From the NCBI RefSeq assembly GCF_020150455.1, contig NZ_CP083740.1, forward strand, positions 3,968,001 through 4,032,000: a stretch of DNA of 64,000 nt. Reading direction: 5' to 3'. The position numbers and the translations under genes were made by a program. Of the stretch, positions 47,632-56,314 are shown piece after piece; position 1 is the stretch's first letter, and each line of letters starts with the position of its first letter. A model generated the notes under the pieces. It did no database searches. It saw only the letters and a list, made by a program, of their open reading frames with translations, and was not told where the DNA came from. Origin of the DNA: Bremerella sp. TYQ1 (GTDB taxonomy: Bacteria; Planctomycetota; Planctomycetia; Pirellulales; Pirellulaceae).

Positions 47632-48024
47632 ATGACCTTTTATATCATCTTGTTCGGATGGGCAGTCTGCTTTCTAACAGCCATAGTCGCAGGCATTTTT
47701 CAAGTTGTTCACTCTGTTTTCTCTGGCTGGTATTTGTTCGTTTCCTTTCTGGCCCTCGTGGTGATTTTATATCAGGCCTACTACGCCAGACGAACTAATT
47801 GCCCGAGCGAATTCACTCGCTCTCTCGACTGGTCATGGCTTTTGGTCATCTTCTTTTTTTATTTCCAAATGTGTTTCATGTATTGGACCGAATTCGAATC
47901 GCCGATGGAACTTTTTACTCGACTAGCTCCACGCGATAGCTGGCCAGATCTTTTAACACGTGTCACTCTCTGCGTTACTACGATGACACTAATACTGCTC
48001 ACTCGAAAAGCCGCAAAGCCATAA
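47632..48024 (+). CDS. Small A/T-rich membrane protein of unknown function
   Basis: From the ATG at 47632 the product is 130 residues; a TTG at 47611 would add seven. Hydrophobic segments are FYIILFGWAVCFLTAIVAGIF, YLFVSFLALVVILYQAYYA, WLLVIFFFYFQMCFMYW and a C-terminal LTRVTLCVTTMTLILLT. Its codon choice and base composition are clearly more A/T-rich than uvrA and msrA on either side. It is bracketed by copies of hairpin repeat A. I recognise no family; acquired DNA is possible. Confidence 0.55.
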   Translation: MTFYIILFGWAVCFLTAIVAGIFQVVHSVFSGWYLFVSFLALVVILYQAYYARRTNCPSEFTRSLDWSWLLVIFFFYFQMCFMYWTEFESPMELFTRLAPRDSWPDLLTRVTLCVTTMTLILLTRKAAKP

Positions 48025-48071
48025 TGTCGCCTGAACCCTTGACGACTTGATAAAATTAAGGACCGGAGTGC

Positions 48072-48095
48072 CATGCTTACTTCCAAGTAAGCATG
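48072..48095 (+). repeat. Hairpin next to repeat A copy 3
   Basis: A perfect 9-bp stem CATGCTTAC / GTAAGCATG with loop TTCCAA shares the CATGC...GCATG plan of repeat A, suggesting a diverged partner unit. Confidence 0.5.
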
Positions 48096-48118
48096 CAATG
48101 CGGCATTCACTTCCAAGA

Positions 48119-48150
48119 CATGCCCACGCGGACGTGAGCATGGCACCCGA
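48119..48150 (+). repeat. Dispersed hairpin repeat A, copy 3
   Basis: The unit CATGCCCACG-CGGA-CGTGAGCATGG followed by CACCCGA is identical to copy 1 except at two loop positions. It lies in the spacer upstream of msrA. Confidence 0.75.
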
Positions 48151-48189
48151 GACTGGGCTGACTTTGTGATAACAAGGACTAAAAACCTC

Positions 48190-48726
48190 ATGGCAGATCT
48201 TCAAACGGCAACTTTCGGCGGTGGGTGTTTCTGGTGTACCGAGGCGGTCTTCCTGGAACTGCGCGGGGTGAACCATGTCGAGTCAGGCTACGCCGGCGGG
48301 CACGTCGCCAATCCGACCTACGAACAAGTTTGCACCAAGACGACGGGGCATGCCGAGGTGATTCAAATTTCGTTCGACCCTGCTCAAATCAGCTACGAAG
48401 ACCTGCTGGAGATCTTCTTTCAGACGCACGATCCGACCACAAAGGACCAGCAAGGCAACGATGTCGGTCCGCAGTATCGCAGCGCCGTTTTCTACCACGA
48501 CGACCAACAGAAAGCGGCCGCCGAAAGCTTCATCGCCAAGCTGAACGAAAGTGGCGCGTTCCCTGCCCCGATCGTTACCGAAGTGACCGAGATCAATAAC
48601 TATTACCCGGCCGAAAACTACCATCAGGATTACCTGGCCAATAACCCCGGCAACCCATACTGCGCGATGGTCGTCCGCCCGAAAGTCGACAAGTTCCGCA
48701 AGCAGTTCGGCGACAAACTGAAGTAA
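48190..48726 (+). CDS. msrA: Peptide-methionine (S)-S-oxide reductase MsrA
   Basis: This enzyme repairs methionine-S-sulfoxide in proteins. The catalytic motif GGGCFWCTEAVF (Cys13 from the ATG at 48190) and the family pattern VESGYAGGHVANPTYEQVC are present, with ITEIxxYYPAENYHQDYL-type sequence (VTEINNYYPAENYHQDYL) near the end. The ATG at 48190 is preferred over 48166 because the family starts just before the catalytic motif. At 178 residues it is typical. It has no export signal, so it is cytoplasmic. Confidence 0.96.
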   Translation: MADLQTATFGGGCFWCTEAVFLELRGVNHVESGYAGGHVANPTYEQVCTKTTGHAEVIQISFDPAQISYEDLLEIFFQTHDPTTKDQQGNDVGPQYRSAVFYHDDQQKAAAESFIAKLNESGAFPAPIVTEVTEINNYYPAENYHQDYLANNPGNPYCAMVVRPKVDKFRKQFGDKLK

Positions 48727-48917
48727 GCCGCGCGTGACCCGCTAGCGTCTTCTTCGGCTGATCTCCAAGGAATTTCGCGAAATACTCTCTCGCTCGACGG
48801 TCTCGAAACCGAACCAACGATTAAGACGATCCCACTTGTTGGGTGGGATTCGTTGCTAGCGGTTCTTTCCTCGCCTGCTTGGTGCGGCTGGGCTATTCCT
48901 TACTTCGAGATCGCCAC

Positions 48918-49955
48918 ATGTTGGAACGCATTCTGATTGCCGTTCTTGCGATGCATGTCCTGACGGGACATCTGCTGGCGAACGACGACGTGAACCATCC
49001 GCCTGCGTCGGCGGGAATCGCAAGCGATAGCACTTGGCTGGTCAGTACCCAAGATCCGGACATGGGGTACTCGCTGTATGCCGAAGAGGAAGCGACGTTC
49101 TATCGCACCAATCAACAGGACGAAGAGTGCCCTTTCTGCTTGTTCGGTCGAATGCAGGAAGCGATTGGAAACGCCATCGACTATACGCTGCCCGAAGCGC
49201 CTGGCCCCTTTCCATTGATGGCCAGCCTGGCGGAAGATCGCGACATTGAACTGCTTCCGCCGATCGGCACCGGCGTTGTCTTCACGGAGTTAAACCGCAC
49301 AGTCGCTGTGTCGGACGTCCGCCTGGCGTTCGGATCGAACACACCGATGTCGGTCGATCGTGTGGAAGTACCGACTTCCAAGTTTCATGCTTCGACGCAA
49401 ATTGCCCGAATCGACTTGTGGATGTTTCCGTTCCTGAATGTCTACGGCATCGTGGGGCATACCCGCAGCACCGGCAGCGTGAACGTGACCGTCGATCGAT
49501 TTCCGTTCAGCTTTTCTCCGCCGATCACCATCGACGTTCCTGTCGACTTGAAGGGAACGACCTACGGCTGGGGCTTCACGACTGGTTTCGGTGGCAAGCG
49601 ATGGTTTGCAATGCTGGACTACAACAAAACGTGGACCGACTTTTCTAACTTGAATTCCGAGCTGACCGCCGTAGTCATCACACCCCGCGTTGGCGTACCG
49701 ATTGTTTCCCCTTGCTTCAATGGCGAAGTGCATATCGGTGCGATGTGGCAAGACACCGATCAAACGGTTGATCTGACCATTCACCATCCGGTGCTTGGGC
49801 CAGGACTACACGTGCAAGTCGATCAATTCGAGCCGCGTCCGTGGAACTTTTTGATCGGCGGCATGTGGGCCATCGACGAGCGTCTGCAAGTTCTACTTGA
49901 AGTCGGATCTGGCGGGCGGAACTATGTCGTCACCGGAATGACGCTCCGCTTCTAA
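48918..49955 (+). CDS. Exported, probably outer-membrane beta-barrel protein
   Basis: From the ATG at 48918 the product is 345 residues with a signal peptide (MLERILIAVLAMHVLTGHLLA). After a polar N-terminal part with two cysteines (EECPFCLFG) come alternating beta-strand stretches, including ARIDLWMFPFLNVYGIVGHT, KGTTYGWGFTTGFGGKRWFA and PWNFLIGGMWAIDERLQVLL, and the chain ends with an aromatic residue (MTLRF), as outer-membrane proteins do. It is likely a porin-like or transport-type barrel. No specific family is recognised, and it stands alone. Confidence 0.72.
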   Translation: MLERILIAVLAMHVLTGHLLANDDVNHPPASAGIASDSTWLVSTQDPDMGYSLYAEEEATFYRTNQQDEECPFCLFGRMQEAIGNAIDYTLPEAPGPFPLMASLAEDRDIELLPPIGTGVVFTELNRTVAVSDVRLAFGSNTPMSVDRVEVPTSKFHASTQIARIDLWMFPFLNVYGIVGHTRSTGSVNVTVDRFPFSFSPPITIDVPVDLKGTTYGWGFTTGFGGKRWFAMLDYNKTWTDFSNLNSELTAVVITPRVGVPIVSPCFNGEVHIGAMWQDTDQTVDLTIHHPVLGPGLHVQVDQFEPRPWNFLIGGMWAIDERLQVLLEVGSGGRNYVVTGMTLRF

Positions 49956-50244
49956 TGCCCGGCGGCCAATTAAGAAAGAATGCACGCCGCTATTTTCGTC
50001 GCGATCCCAATTATAAACTTTTCTGCGCACACTCTACAACATTTTTGCGCGACTTTATCGACAACAATGCATCATATCTGCTTCTAAAGATGCCCTTTTC
50101 TCACGCTAAAAAGGGCCGAAAATAAGGGCACACCGGTCATAAGGGAACGATTCGTGGCCCCCTGAACAACTTTGTGGGATACTAACTTTAGAACTATTTG
50201 CCTTGAAAAACCCGCCCGGTCTATCCGCTATGGATCAAACTACT

Positions 50245-50775
50245 TTAGACACTCATAAATACCCAAAGCAGTGCGAGTGTGGTTAGCAAGGCTACATTGG
50301 AAAACAAGGCCAAGCCGAACGTCCACAAGTTCGCTGTCGTGATAGAATTCCCAGTTACTAGGCGATGAAAAATCCACCCTGGAAGAAAGAGCAACAACCC
50401 TGTAACCACCGTTCCTCCAACAGCAATCATTTGATCCGCGGTCATTACCCATGGCAGTACGAAGCATGCCAGCATGATTACGAGATTGGTCACTAGAAAT
50501 AATCTAGGCGCTGTCTCTTCAGAACGAAAGGCAACGAACAGCAAAAACACTGTCGATGTCAGGCTGAACCAATAGCCCCAAAAACCGACCGCAACGAAAA
50601 CAGTAGAAGTTCGGGCAATTAGTTCAACAAAATTCGTACCGTAATCGGTAGTCCGTCCTAACGTTATTAAGCCGCAAACATACGCGACCGAGAGAATCTG
50701 TAACATCAAGTCCAGCACACCGAATTGTGTTTTTGAACTCGGAGTGCTGGAGGCTATTTCCTTTTTTTCAGGCAA
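50245..50775 (-). CDS. Membrane protein of unknown function after sulfatase
   Basis: The 176-residue product has about five hydrophobic helices (FGVLDLMLQILSVAYVCGLI, TVFVAVGFWGYWF, STVFLLFVAF, LFLVTNLVIMLACFVLPWVM, GGTVVTGLLLFLPGWIF, NVALLTTLALLWVFM). It begins 3 bp after the sulfatase stop, so it is probably the last gene of that operon, though its more A/T-rich composition is unlike the sulfatase. I recognise no family. Confidence 0.6.
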   Translation of the reverse strand: MPEKKEIASSTPSSKTQFGVLDLMLQILSVAYVCGLITLGRTTDYGTNFVELIARTSTVFVAVGFWGYWFSLTSTVFLLFVAFRSEETAPRLFLVTNLVIMLACFVLPWVMTADQMIAVGGTVVTGLLLFLPGWIFHRLVTGNSITTANLWTFGLALFSNVALLTTLALLWVFMSV

Positions 50776-50778
50776 TCA

Positions 50779-52167
50779 TTACTTCCGTTCAAACTTGAAC
50801 TTGAAACGATCGTTTTCGGTGTGGGCTTCGTTGAAGATCTCCTTCACTTTGGCAATCACCAGCGGATGCTGCTCCGAAACGTCGACGTTTTCCGCGACAT
50901 CTTTTTCGATGTTGTACAGCTCGATATGGGCGTCGGGGTCGGCAGACATTTGGTTTTGCACGGCCTTCCACTGTCCCATACGAACGGCCCGTTTGCCGCC
51001 TCGTTCGAGGAACTCCCAGTAAAGGTAATCGTGCTGCGGCTGGGCATCTTCGCCGGACAGTGTCGGCACCATGCTGATCCCGTCGAGGTTGGCTGGAATC
51101 TCGGCGTCCGCAAGCTGACAAAGGGTCGGCAGTACGTCCCAGTGGGCGCTGATTAAATCGCTTTCGCTGCCAGCTTCCACATGGCCAGGCCAGCGAACGA
51201 GAAACGGAGCGCGGATCCCGCCATCGGTCAAGTCACGCTTGTGACCGCGGTAAGGTCCGTTGCTGTTGAAAAAGACCGGATCGTGGCCCCCTTCCTGATG
51301 GGCGCCGTTGTCGCTGGTGAACATGATGATCGTGTTGTCGTCCAAGCCAAGTTCATTGACCAGGTGCATCACGCGGCCGACATCTTCGTCCATCTTGGTG
51401 CACATTCCGGCAAACGCAGCGATCGGATTTTTGACCGCCGGTCCCGCGTACTTGCCAACTTTGTTTTCATACTCGGAGAACTTTTCACGGAAAGGAGCGA
51501 CGTACTCTTCCGGCACATGCATCGCGGCATGCGGAATGGTGATCGGCAGGTAACAGAAGAACGGTTTGTCCTTGTTGTCGCGGATGAACTTCAACGCTTC
51601 GTCCATGATCAAATCGTGCGAGTAGGTCTTGCCGTCCAGCTCGACCTTCTTTTCGTTGTCGAACAACCAGGTCGGATAATAGGTGTGGGCGTTTCGCTGG
51701 CAGTTATAGCCGTAGAAAACGTCGAAGCCCTGTTTCATCGGATCCCCTTCCGATCCAGGATATCCGAGGCCCCACTTGCCGAATGCTCCCGTCGTGTAGC
51801 CTGCTTCCTTCAGCAGTTCCGGCAGCGTCACCGTGTCGGCCGGCATTGGCTCTTGCCCGATCGGTCGCACTTCGGCATTGCCACGAACTGGCGTGTGTCC
51901 GGTGTGCAGTCCCGTCATCAGCACGCTTCGCGTCGGAGCACAAACGGTGCTGCCGCTATAGTGCTGAGTGAACTTCATCCCCTCGGCCGCCATGCGATCG
52001 ATGTTGGGTGTCTCGAATTTGACTTGGCCGTAACAGCCAAGATCGCCGATACCGAGGTCGTCGGCGAGGATGTAGATGATGTTGGGCTTCTTGGTTTCCG
52101 CTTGCGTGGTGCCGCACAATGCGAAACCGATTACAGCGAAGAACAAAGTGGCGAGGGTTCTGATCAT
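50779..52167 (-). CDS. Sulfatase, Cys-type, exported
   Basis: The 462-residue sulfatase has a signal peptide (TLATLFFAVIGFALCGTTQA), the metal-binding start IIYILADDLGIGDLGCYG, and the formylglycine motif CAPTRSVLMTG with Cys76. The metal-site segment IIMFTSDNGAHQEGGHDP is present. The overall plan is that of N-sulfatase/arylsulfatase A-like enzymes acting on sulfated glycans. It lies between the Tat-exported pyruvyltransferase-like gene and a membrane protein gene. The substrate is unknown; the operon context points to a sulfated polysaccharide. Confidence 0.93.
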   Translation of the reverse strand: MIRTLATLFFAVIGFALCGTTQAETKKPNIIYILADDLGIGDLGCYGQVKFETPNIDRMAAEGMKFTQHYSGSTVCAPTRSVLMTGLHTGHTPVRGNAEVRPIGQEPMPADTVTLPELLKEAGYTTGAFGKWGLGYPGSEGDPMKQGFDVFYGYNCQRNAHTYYPTWLFDNEKKVELDGKTYSHDLIMDEALKFIRDNKDKPFFCYLPITIPHAAMHVPEEYVAPFREKFSEYENKVGKYAGPAVKNPIAAFAGMCTKMDEDVGRVMHLVNELGLDDNTIIMFTSDNGAHQEGGHDPVFFNSNGPYRGHKRDLTDGGIRAPFLVRWPGHVEAGSESDLISAHWDVLPTLCQLADAEIPANLDGISMVPTLSGEDAQPQHDYLYWEFLERGGKRAVRMGQWKAVQNQMSADPDAHIELYNIEKDVAENVDVSEQHPLVIAKVKEIFNEAHTENDRFKFKFERK

Positions 52168-52211
52168 GATGAGCGATTCGTACTAAAGGATTCGTTTCCG
52201 GGGGATGCGAT

Positions 52212-53465
52212 TTAGATACCAAGCGATCGGCGGACTGCTTCCATGGTCTCTTGCTGTCGTTTTTCGACAACGGCTTGGGCCTGGGCCACCATCTGCTGGG
52301 CATGCTCTGGCCGCTTGACCAAGTTTACCACAGTCTCGGGATAATTGGCGACCTGATCCGGCTCGTCGACGTCGAACAGCCACTCGCCTAAACCGATGTC
52401 CTGCCACATGAATCCCTTGGACGTTTGTTCCTCGAAGCGACCGACGATCGCCGGAATGCCGTTGCCGATGCACATGATCGGCGAATGCATTTCCAATCCG
52501 AAGAAACCTGCCGAACGGACATACGTGCTGAGGGCCTGGTCGGTGAGCCAGAACTTGTCGCGCCAAACAACGCGATGCTTCACGTCGTCCGAAAGCTGAT
52601 CGTAAATATTGAGCTTGGTGACTTTCATCTGCGTCATGTCTTCGGGACACAGCAGAACTTTTTTATCGGTCTCGGTCACCAGACGAGCAATCGCTTCGCG
52701 AATCGGTTGATGATCGTGATCGCGCATCGCTTCGTTTCGAGTGTTCCGTTTTTCGTCGAACTTGCGTCCTTTTTTCACTTCCCAATACGGCGTGTATCGC
52801 AGCCGGGTAATGCAGCAAAGGAACTCGCCATGTTTCAGTCCGACTTCCTTCAAATAGGCTTCCGCTTTTTCGTCGTCACGAAGATCACACGCAAATGCTC
52901 CATCAGGACCGAACTCCATGATCGGGCTTTGCACGCCATCCTGTTTCGCTTTGCCAAGCGAGATGGAATCGCGGAAGAAGACAAAATCGGCCGAACTCAT
53001 CAAGTCGATCGTATCTTGGTCGGAACCTCCGTAGGTGATGCCATAGATGCCGAACGGCTTCTTGTAGTGTTCAACGAACTGACCGACATCCTTCCGCGCC
53101 ACAAACGAAGGTCCAGATCCATGCAAAAGGAAATCGCACGATTCGACCGCCTCTTGCAAATCTGCGTTAGACGCCTTCCCAGAACGAGAGATGGAACCTT
53201 TCACGACTTTCATATCGGGAAAGCGTTTCTTTTCCATTGCGTGGACTGCTTCAGAGAAGTCGCCCGACGCCCACAGCGTGACATCCGCTTCGGGAACATA
53301 TTTCTCCAACAGCGCCATCACTCCTGGCGTGTGGGCGATGTCGCCGATGTTGACGACTTGCCAGGAAGATCGAAGGATAAGCTTCGGTCGCTTGGCAGGT
53401 GCCGCGTAAGCACGAGAGGCCAACGCAGCCGCGACCGAAGCTTGTAGGAAAGTACGTCGTTTCAT
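52212..53465 (-). CDS. Tat-exported polysaccharide pyruvyltransferase-like protein
   Basis: The 417-residue chain begins with a twin-arginine signal (MKRRTFLQASVAAALASRAY, then AAPAKR). The rest resembles the polysaccharide pyruvyltransferase (PS_pyruv_trans) domain: WQVVNIGDIAHTPGVMALLE, CDFLLHGSGPSF, DLMSSADFVFFRDSISL and HSPIMCIGNGIPAIVGRFEE. True pyruvyltransferases use cytosolic phosphoenolpyruvate, so export by Tat is odd and suggests another activity on an exported glycan. It is the second gene of the LamG-sulfatase cluster, 47 bp and 44 bp from its neighbours. Confidence 0.83.
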   Translation of the reverse strand: MKRRTFLQASVAAALASRAYAAPAKRPKLILRSSWQVVNIGDIAHTPGVMALLEKYVPEADVTLWASGDFSEAVHAMEKKRFPDMKVVKGSISRSGKASNADLQEAVESCDFLLHGSGPSFVARKDVGQFVEHYKKPFGIYGITYGGSDQDTIDLMSSADFVFFRDSISLGKAKQDGVQSPIMEFGPDGAFACDLRDDEKAEAYLKEVGLKHGEFLCCITRLRYTPYWEVKKGRKFDEKRNTRNEAMRDHDHQPIREAIARLVTETDKKVLLCPEDMTQMKVTKLNIYDQLSDDVKHRVVWRDKFWLTDQALSTYVRSAGFFGLEMHSPIMCIGNGIPAIVGRFEEQTSKGFMWQDIGLGEWLFDVDEPDQVANYPETVVNLVKRPEHAQQMVAQAQAVVEKRQQETMEAVRRSLGI

Positions 53466-53512
53466 GGGAAGTGCCTGGAACAGAAGATCGATGGAAGCGT
53501 TAACGAGGGCTG

Positions 53513-54508
53513 TTATTTTTTCGCCGCGCCGTTGAGCTTTTCGATATTGGCCGACTTGTGCAAAGCCAAGACTTCATCATCGGTCAGTGCCCGATCGAAG
53601 ACCGCAAGACCGCCGAACTTGCCGATGGTTGCTTCCCGCAAAAACGACCCGACTGCGTAGCGTGCTCCGACAGTGAAGTCAGCACCCCCATCCGGCTTCG
53701 ACTCGGCATGCTTTTCGGGATCGTAGGTGAAGATACCGCGGCCGTGATAATAAGGGTTCATGCCGCGGTCTTTGCCGTCGGGGCCTTCCTGGGTGAAGTA
53801 ACGATCGTCGCGGCGATCTTTCTTCGGGTCGAGCTCCCGCTTTTCGTACGTACCGTTGATATACGCGGTGATGTATTTGCCATCGTAAGTGAACGCCAGC
53901 GTGCACCATTGTTCTTCCGGCACTTTGCGCTTCGTTGCAGCATAGTCGGCACACCATGGGAAGGCCGAACCATCGGCGCGACGCGTGACGCCTCCTTCGC
54001 TGCTGATGTGAGGGACCAACTGGTTCGGCCCGCCGTAGGTTGGCATGTTCATCAGCATGGCATACTGCCGGGTACCGCTGTCGTCGTTGCGGCCTTTTCC
54101 TTCGCTCCACATTCCAGCGATGGTACGGCTTTGACGCAGATCCACAATTCGGACCACGGCAAACATGCTGACTTGAGCTTCCGGGCCACTGATGTTCAGC
54201 TTACCGGTTTTTTCGTAGGGCAACTCCAGATACTGCTTGCCGTTAAGATTCATGCTGAAGCCAGAGTATGGTCCTTCGTCGGCTCGGGGGATCGGACCGT
54301 TGACTTCGGCCAGAGGGTAGTCCCCTTCCTGAGTGATCGACGTACGAGGCTGACCTGCTTCTTCCGAGAATGTCCAAAACGCGACCAGCCCTGGAGTTTC
54401 CAAAACGGCATCAGCATTCCCGGTAGGTTTACCGGCCGATGCGATCGAAACAGCAACAAGGCAAAACGGAGCCAGCAGAGCAGCTGACAGAAGATTCAAG
54501 CGAGACAT
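53513..54508 (-). CDS. Exported LamG/concanavalin-like protein
   Basis: The ATG at 54508 opens a signal peptide ([20 protein letters not shown], cleaved after ASAGK), giving 331 residues; the frame extends upstream to 54607 without meaning. The LamG-type jelly roll shows [14 protein letters not shown] near the start, [20 protein letters not shown] in the middle and [20 protein letters not shown] at the end. Such domains usually bind carbohydrate in planctomycetes. It is the first gene of the leftward cluster with the pyruvyltransferase-like protein and sulfatase, and could be the glycan-binding component. Confidence 0.85.
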   Translation of the reverse strand: MSRLNLLSAALLAPFCLVAVSIASAGKPTGNADAVLETPGLVAFWTFSEEAGQPRTSITQEGDYPLAEVNGPIPRADEGPYSGFSMNLNGKQYLELPYEKTGKLNISGPEAQVSMFAVVRIVDLRQSRTIAGMWSEGKGRNDDSGTRQYAMLMNMPTYGGPNQLVPHISSEGGVTRRADGSAFPWCADYAATKRKVPEEQWCTLAFTYDGKYITAYINGTYEKRELDPKKDRRDDRYFTQEGPDGKDRGMNPYYHGRGIFTYDPEKHAESKPDGGADFTVGARYAVGSFLREATIGKFGGLAVFDRALTDDEVLALHKSANIEKLNGAAKK

Positions 54509-54636
54509 GGGGCAGGTTCTCAATGGTGGATGGCATGGAAGGGGTATCGGTGTGCCGGACTCTATTAATTGGGTTCGTCCGACACACTCGATATTAATCC
54601 ATCTCAATCCAACATGAAACCTTTTCGGGCCTGGGA

Positions 54637-55074
54637 CTACTCGGCCAGGTTCACGCCCTGCAGCATGTCGTCCAGCGATAGCACGGGCAAGTTGGCCACC
54701 AGCATGTCGTCCATTTCTTCAGGACTGCCTGCCGGAGCACCACACGAAGAGCCAGCCCCACAGCTACCTCCCTGGGATGGACAGCAGCCACCAAAGCTTG
54801 CCACAGGGGTTCCTGCCGAACAAGTCTTGGGATTCGCACCCATCGCGGCAAAAAGCGTTTCCTGGTATTGCTGCGGCAAGTATTCCGAAACTGCCACCGC
54901 CGCATCCGGCGAAACAACCGTAATGACGAGCGCCAACATGACGAGACCAGCGAATCCATAGACCGTGTTCATCGCCCAGCGTCCGGATGGATTTCGCGGG
55001 GAAGCCGCTGGTGAATTCCCATTGCCGGCATCGGTTACATCACCAGGAGTTACTGGGTTATTTGCGTTTTCCAT
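54637..55074 (-). CDS. Small membrane-anchored Cys-rich protein
   Basis: The 145-residue product has a polar Pro/Asn-rich N-terminus, one membrane helix (residues about 35-58, [18 protein letters not shown]) and then a Gly/Ser/Cys-rich segment with Cys85, 97, 98, 105 and 111, including [18 protein letters not shown]. The end is acidic with a repeated LxxDDML-like pattern (EEMDDML, SLDDML). It is 128 bp upstream of the LamG gene on the same strand. A redox or metal role is possible from composition only. I recognise no family. Confidence 0.65.
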   Translation of the reverse strand: MENANNPVTPGDVTDAGNGNSPAASPRNPSGRWAMNTVYGFAGLVMLALVITVVSPDAAVAVSEYLPQQYQETLFAAMGANPKTCSAGTPVASFGGCCPSQGGSCGAGSSCGAPAGSPEEMDDMLVANLPVLSLDDMLQGVNLAE

Positions 55075-55331
55075 TTTTCATGTCCTGACAAAACTGGATT
55101 AGGTGGTCACAAAACGTACGGGTAACCGACATTCTGGCGGGAACGTTCACTCGATTTCCGTAAGAACTCGTACGCTGGAGCAATCTTCGCAGACATTTCA
55201 TAAGGTGTCTGTTTTTTGATCACCTTGCAACACTGAAAGAGCATTTCCGATCCGCTTCAGTTTTGTTAGCTTCATAAGCTGCATGTCCCTGCTTTCCGGG
55301 ACCGCCCAACCCCACTGCCCAAAAGATACCC

Positions 55332-56120
55332 ATGATTGTCATGCCACCCGAGGCGCAAGAGCGTCTTGACCGAATTGAAGAGGTCTTAAAGCCGCAGCGG
55401 CAGGAACTGCTCGATCATCCTGTTTACGGACGTATCGGCAATGCGGCCGCGCTGAAGGTTTTCATGCAGTACCATGTCTTTGCGGTGTGGGACTTTATGT
55501 CGCTGCTCAAAGCACTGCAGCTGAAACTGACCTGCACGACAGTTCCCTGGGTGCCGACAGAAAACAATCTCGGCCGGCGTTTGGTCAACGAAATCGTTCT
55601 GGGCGAAGAGAGCGATGAAGATGGCGAAGGGGGATTCTTAAGTCACTTCGAGCTATACCAAGCCTCGATGCAGCAAATGGGAGCCGATGGCTACCTGATC
55701 GACCGCTTCCTGCAAAAGATCGAGCAAGGCCGCGACGTTACTGCCGCATTGCACGAAGCCCAACTGCCCCGTTCCATCGTGCAATTCGTGACTAACACGT
55801 TCGACCTGATCGCCAGCGACAATTTGTGCGCGATCGCCTCAGGCTTTACTTACGGCCGCGAAGACTTGCTGCCAGGCGTGTTCCAGAAAATCGTCGACCA
55901 AGTGAATCAAGAACTTTCTGGCTCGGCGTCGAAGTTTGTCTTCTACTTAGATCGCCACATCGAGCTCGATGGCGATACGCACGGACCGATGGCCCACAGA
56001 CTGCTTTCTCACTTGTGCGGCGACGACGACGAAAAGTGGCAAGCCGCCGAAGATGCTGCCGTGCGAAGCTTGGAAGCCCGGCAACTGCTGTGGAACGGCA
56101 TGCTTGATGCGCTCGCGTAA
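55332..56120 (+). CDS. DUF3050 family protein
   Basis: The 262-residue product matches the DUF3050 pattern: HPVYGRIGNAAALKVFMQYH, VFAVWDFMSLLKALQ, then TDNxGRRLVNEIVLGEESDE-type sequence (TENNLGRRLVNEIVLGEESD), FTYGREDLLPGVFQKIVDQV, and YLDRHIELDGDTHGPMA. Conserved His and Glu residues and an all-helical composition suggest a heme-oxygenase-like fold, perhaps binding metal. The function is unknown. It converges with the structured RNA described just downstream. Confidence 0.9.
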   Translation: MIVMPPEAQERLDRIEEVLKPQRQELLDHPVYGRIGNAAALKVFMQYHVFAVWDFMSLLKALQLKLTCTTVPWVPTENNLGRRLVNEIVLGEESDEDGEGGFLSHFELYQASMQQMGADGYLIDRFLQKIEQGRDVTAALHEAQLPRSIVQFVTNTFDLIASDNLCAIASGFTYGREDLLPGVFQKIVDQVNQELSGSASKFVFYLDRHIELDGDTHGPMAHRLLSHLCGDDDEKWQAAEDAAVRSLEARQLLWNGMLDALA

Positions 56121-56140
56121 CTACGCCGCGAACAAGAAAT

Positions 56141-56280
56141 AAAAAAACCCGGCGTACGTCTGTTAAGCGTCAACGTACGTCGGGCTCACACCGCGGAAAG
56201 TTGCTTAACGCTCCGTGCGGTGTCCTCGTCCTGCCGCAGATGGTTGGAGCAACCATCCAAAGGGCCCATTCGGCTGGACA
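56141..56280 (-). ncRNA. Candidate structured small RNA, about 140 nt, with intrinsic terminator
   Basis: Read leftward from about 56279, the RNA folds into three stem-loops. SL1 pairs GUCCAGCCG with CGGCAGGAC (56279-56271 with 56236-56228, one A-A mismatch) and encloses a perfect 7-bp hairpin GAUGGUU-GCUCC-AACCAUC. SL2 pairs ACACCGC with GCGGUGU (56223-56217 with 56194-56188). SL3 pairs CCCGACGUACGU with ACGUACGCCGGG (56184-56173 with 56159-56148), followed by seven T residues, a canonical terminator. The SL2 loop contains GUUAAGC and the SL3 loop GCUUAAC, which can pair in a kissing interaction. A promoter sits at the right distance upstream. It does not match 6S, SRP or other families I know by eye. 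Confidence 0.6.
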
Positions 56281-56285
56281 ATTGA

Positions 56286-56314
56286 AACCTAGCATGGTTT
56301 CCCAGGCGAGGCAA
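56286..56314 (-). promoter_or_regulatory. Promoter candidate of the structured small RNA
   Basis: On the minus strand TTGCCT (56314-56309), a 17-bp spacer and TAGGTT (56291-56286), with TG one base before the -10 box (extended -10). The predicted start, about 7 nt further, falls at the first base of the SL1 helix. Confidence 0.5.

Noticed and set aside
51181..53447. Open frames of more than 340 codons opposite the sulfatase and pyruvyltransferase-like genes
   Set aside because: Both are shadows of well-supported minus-strand genes.
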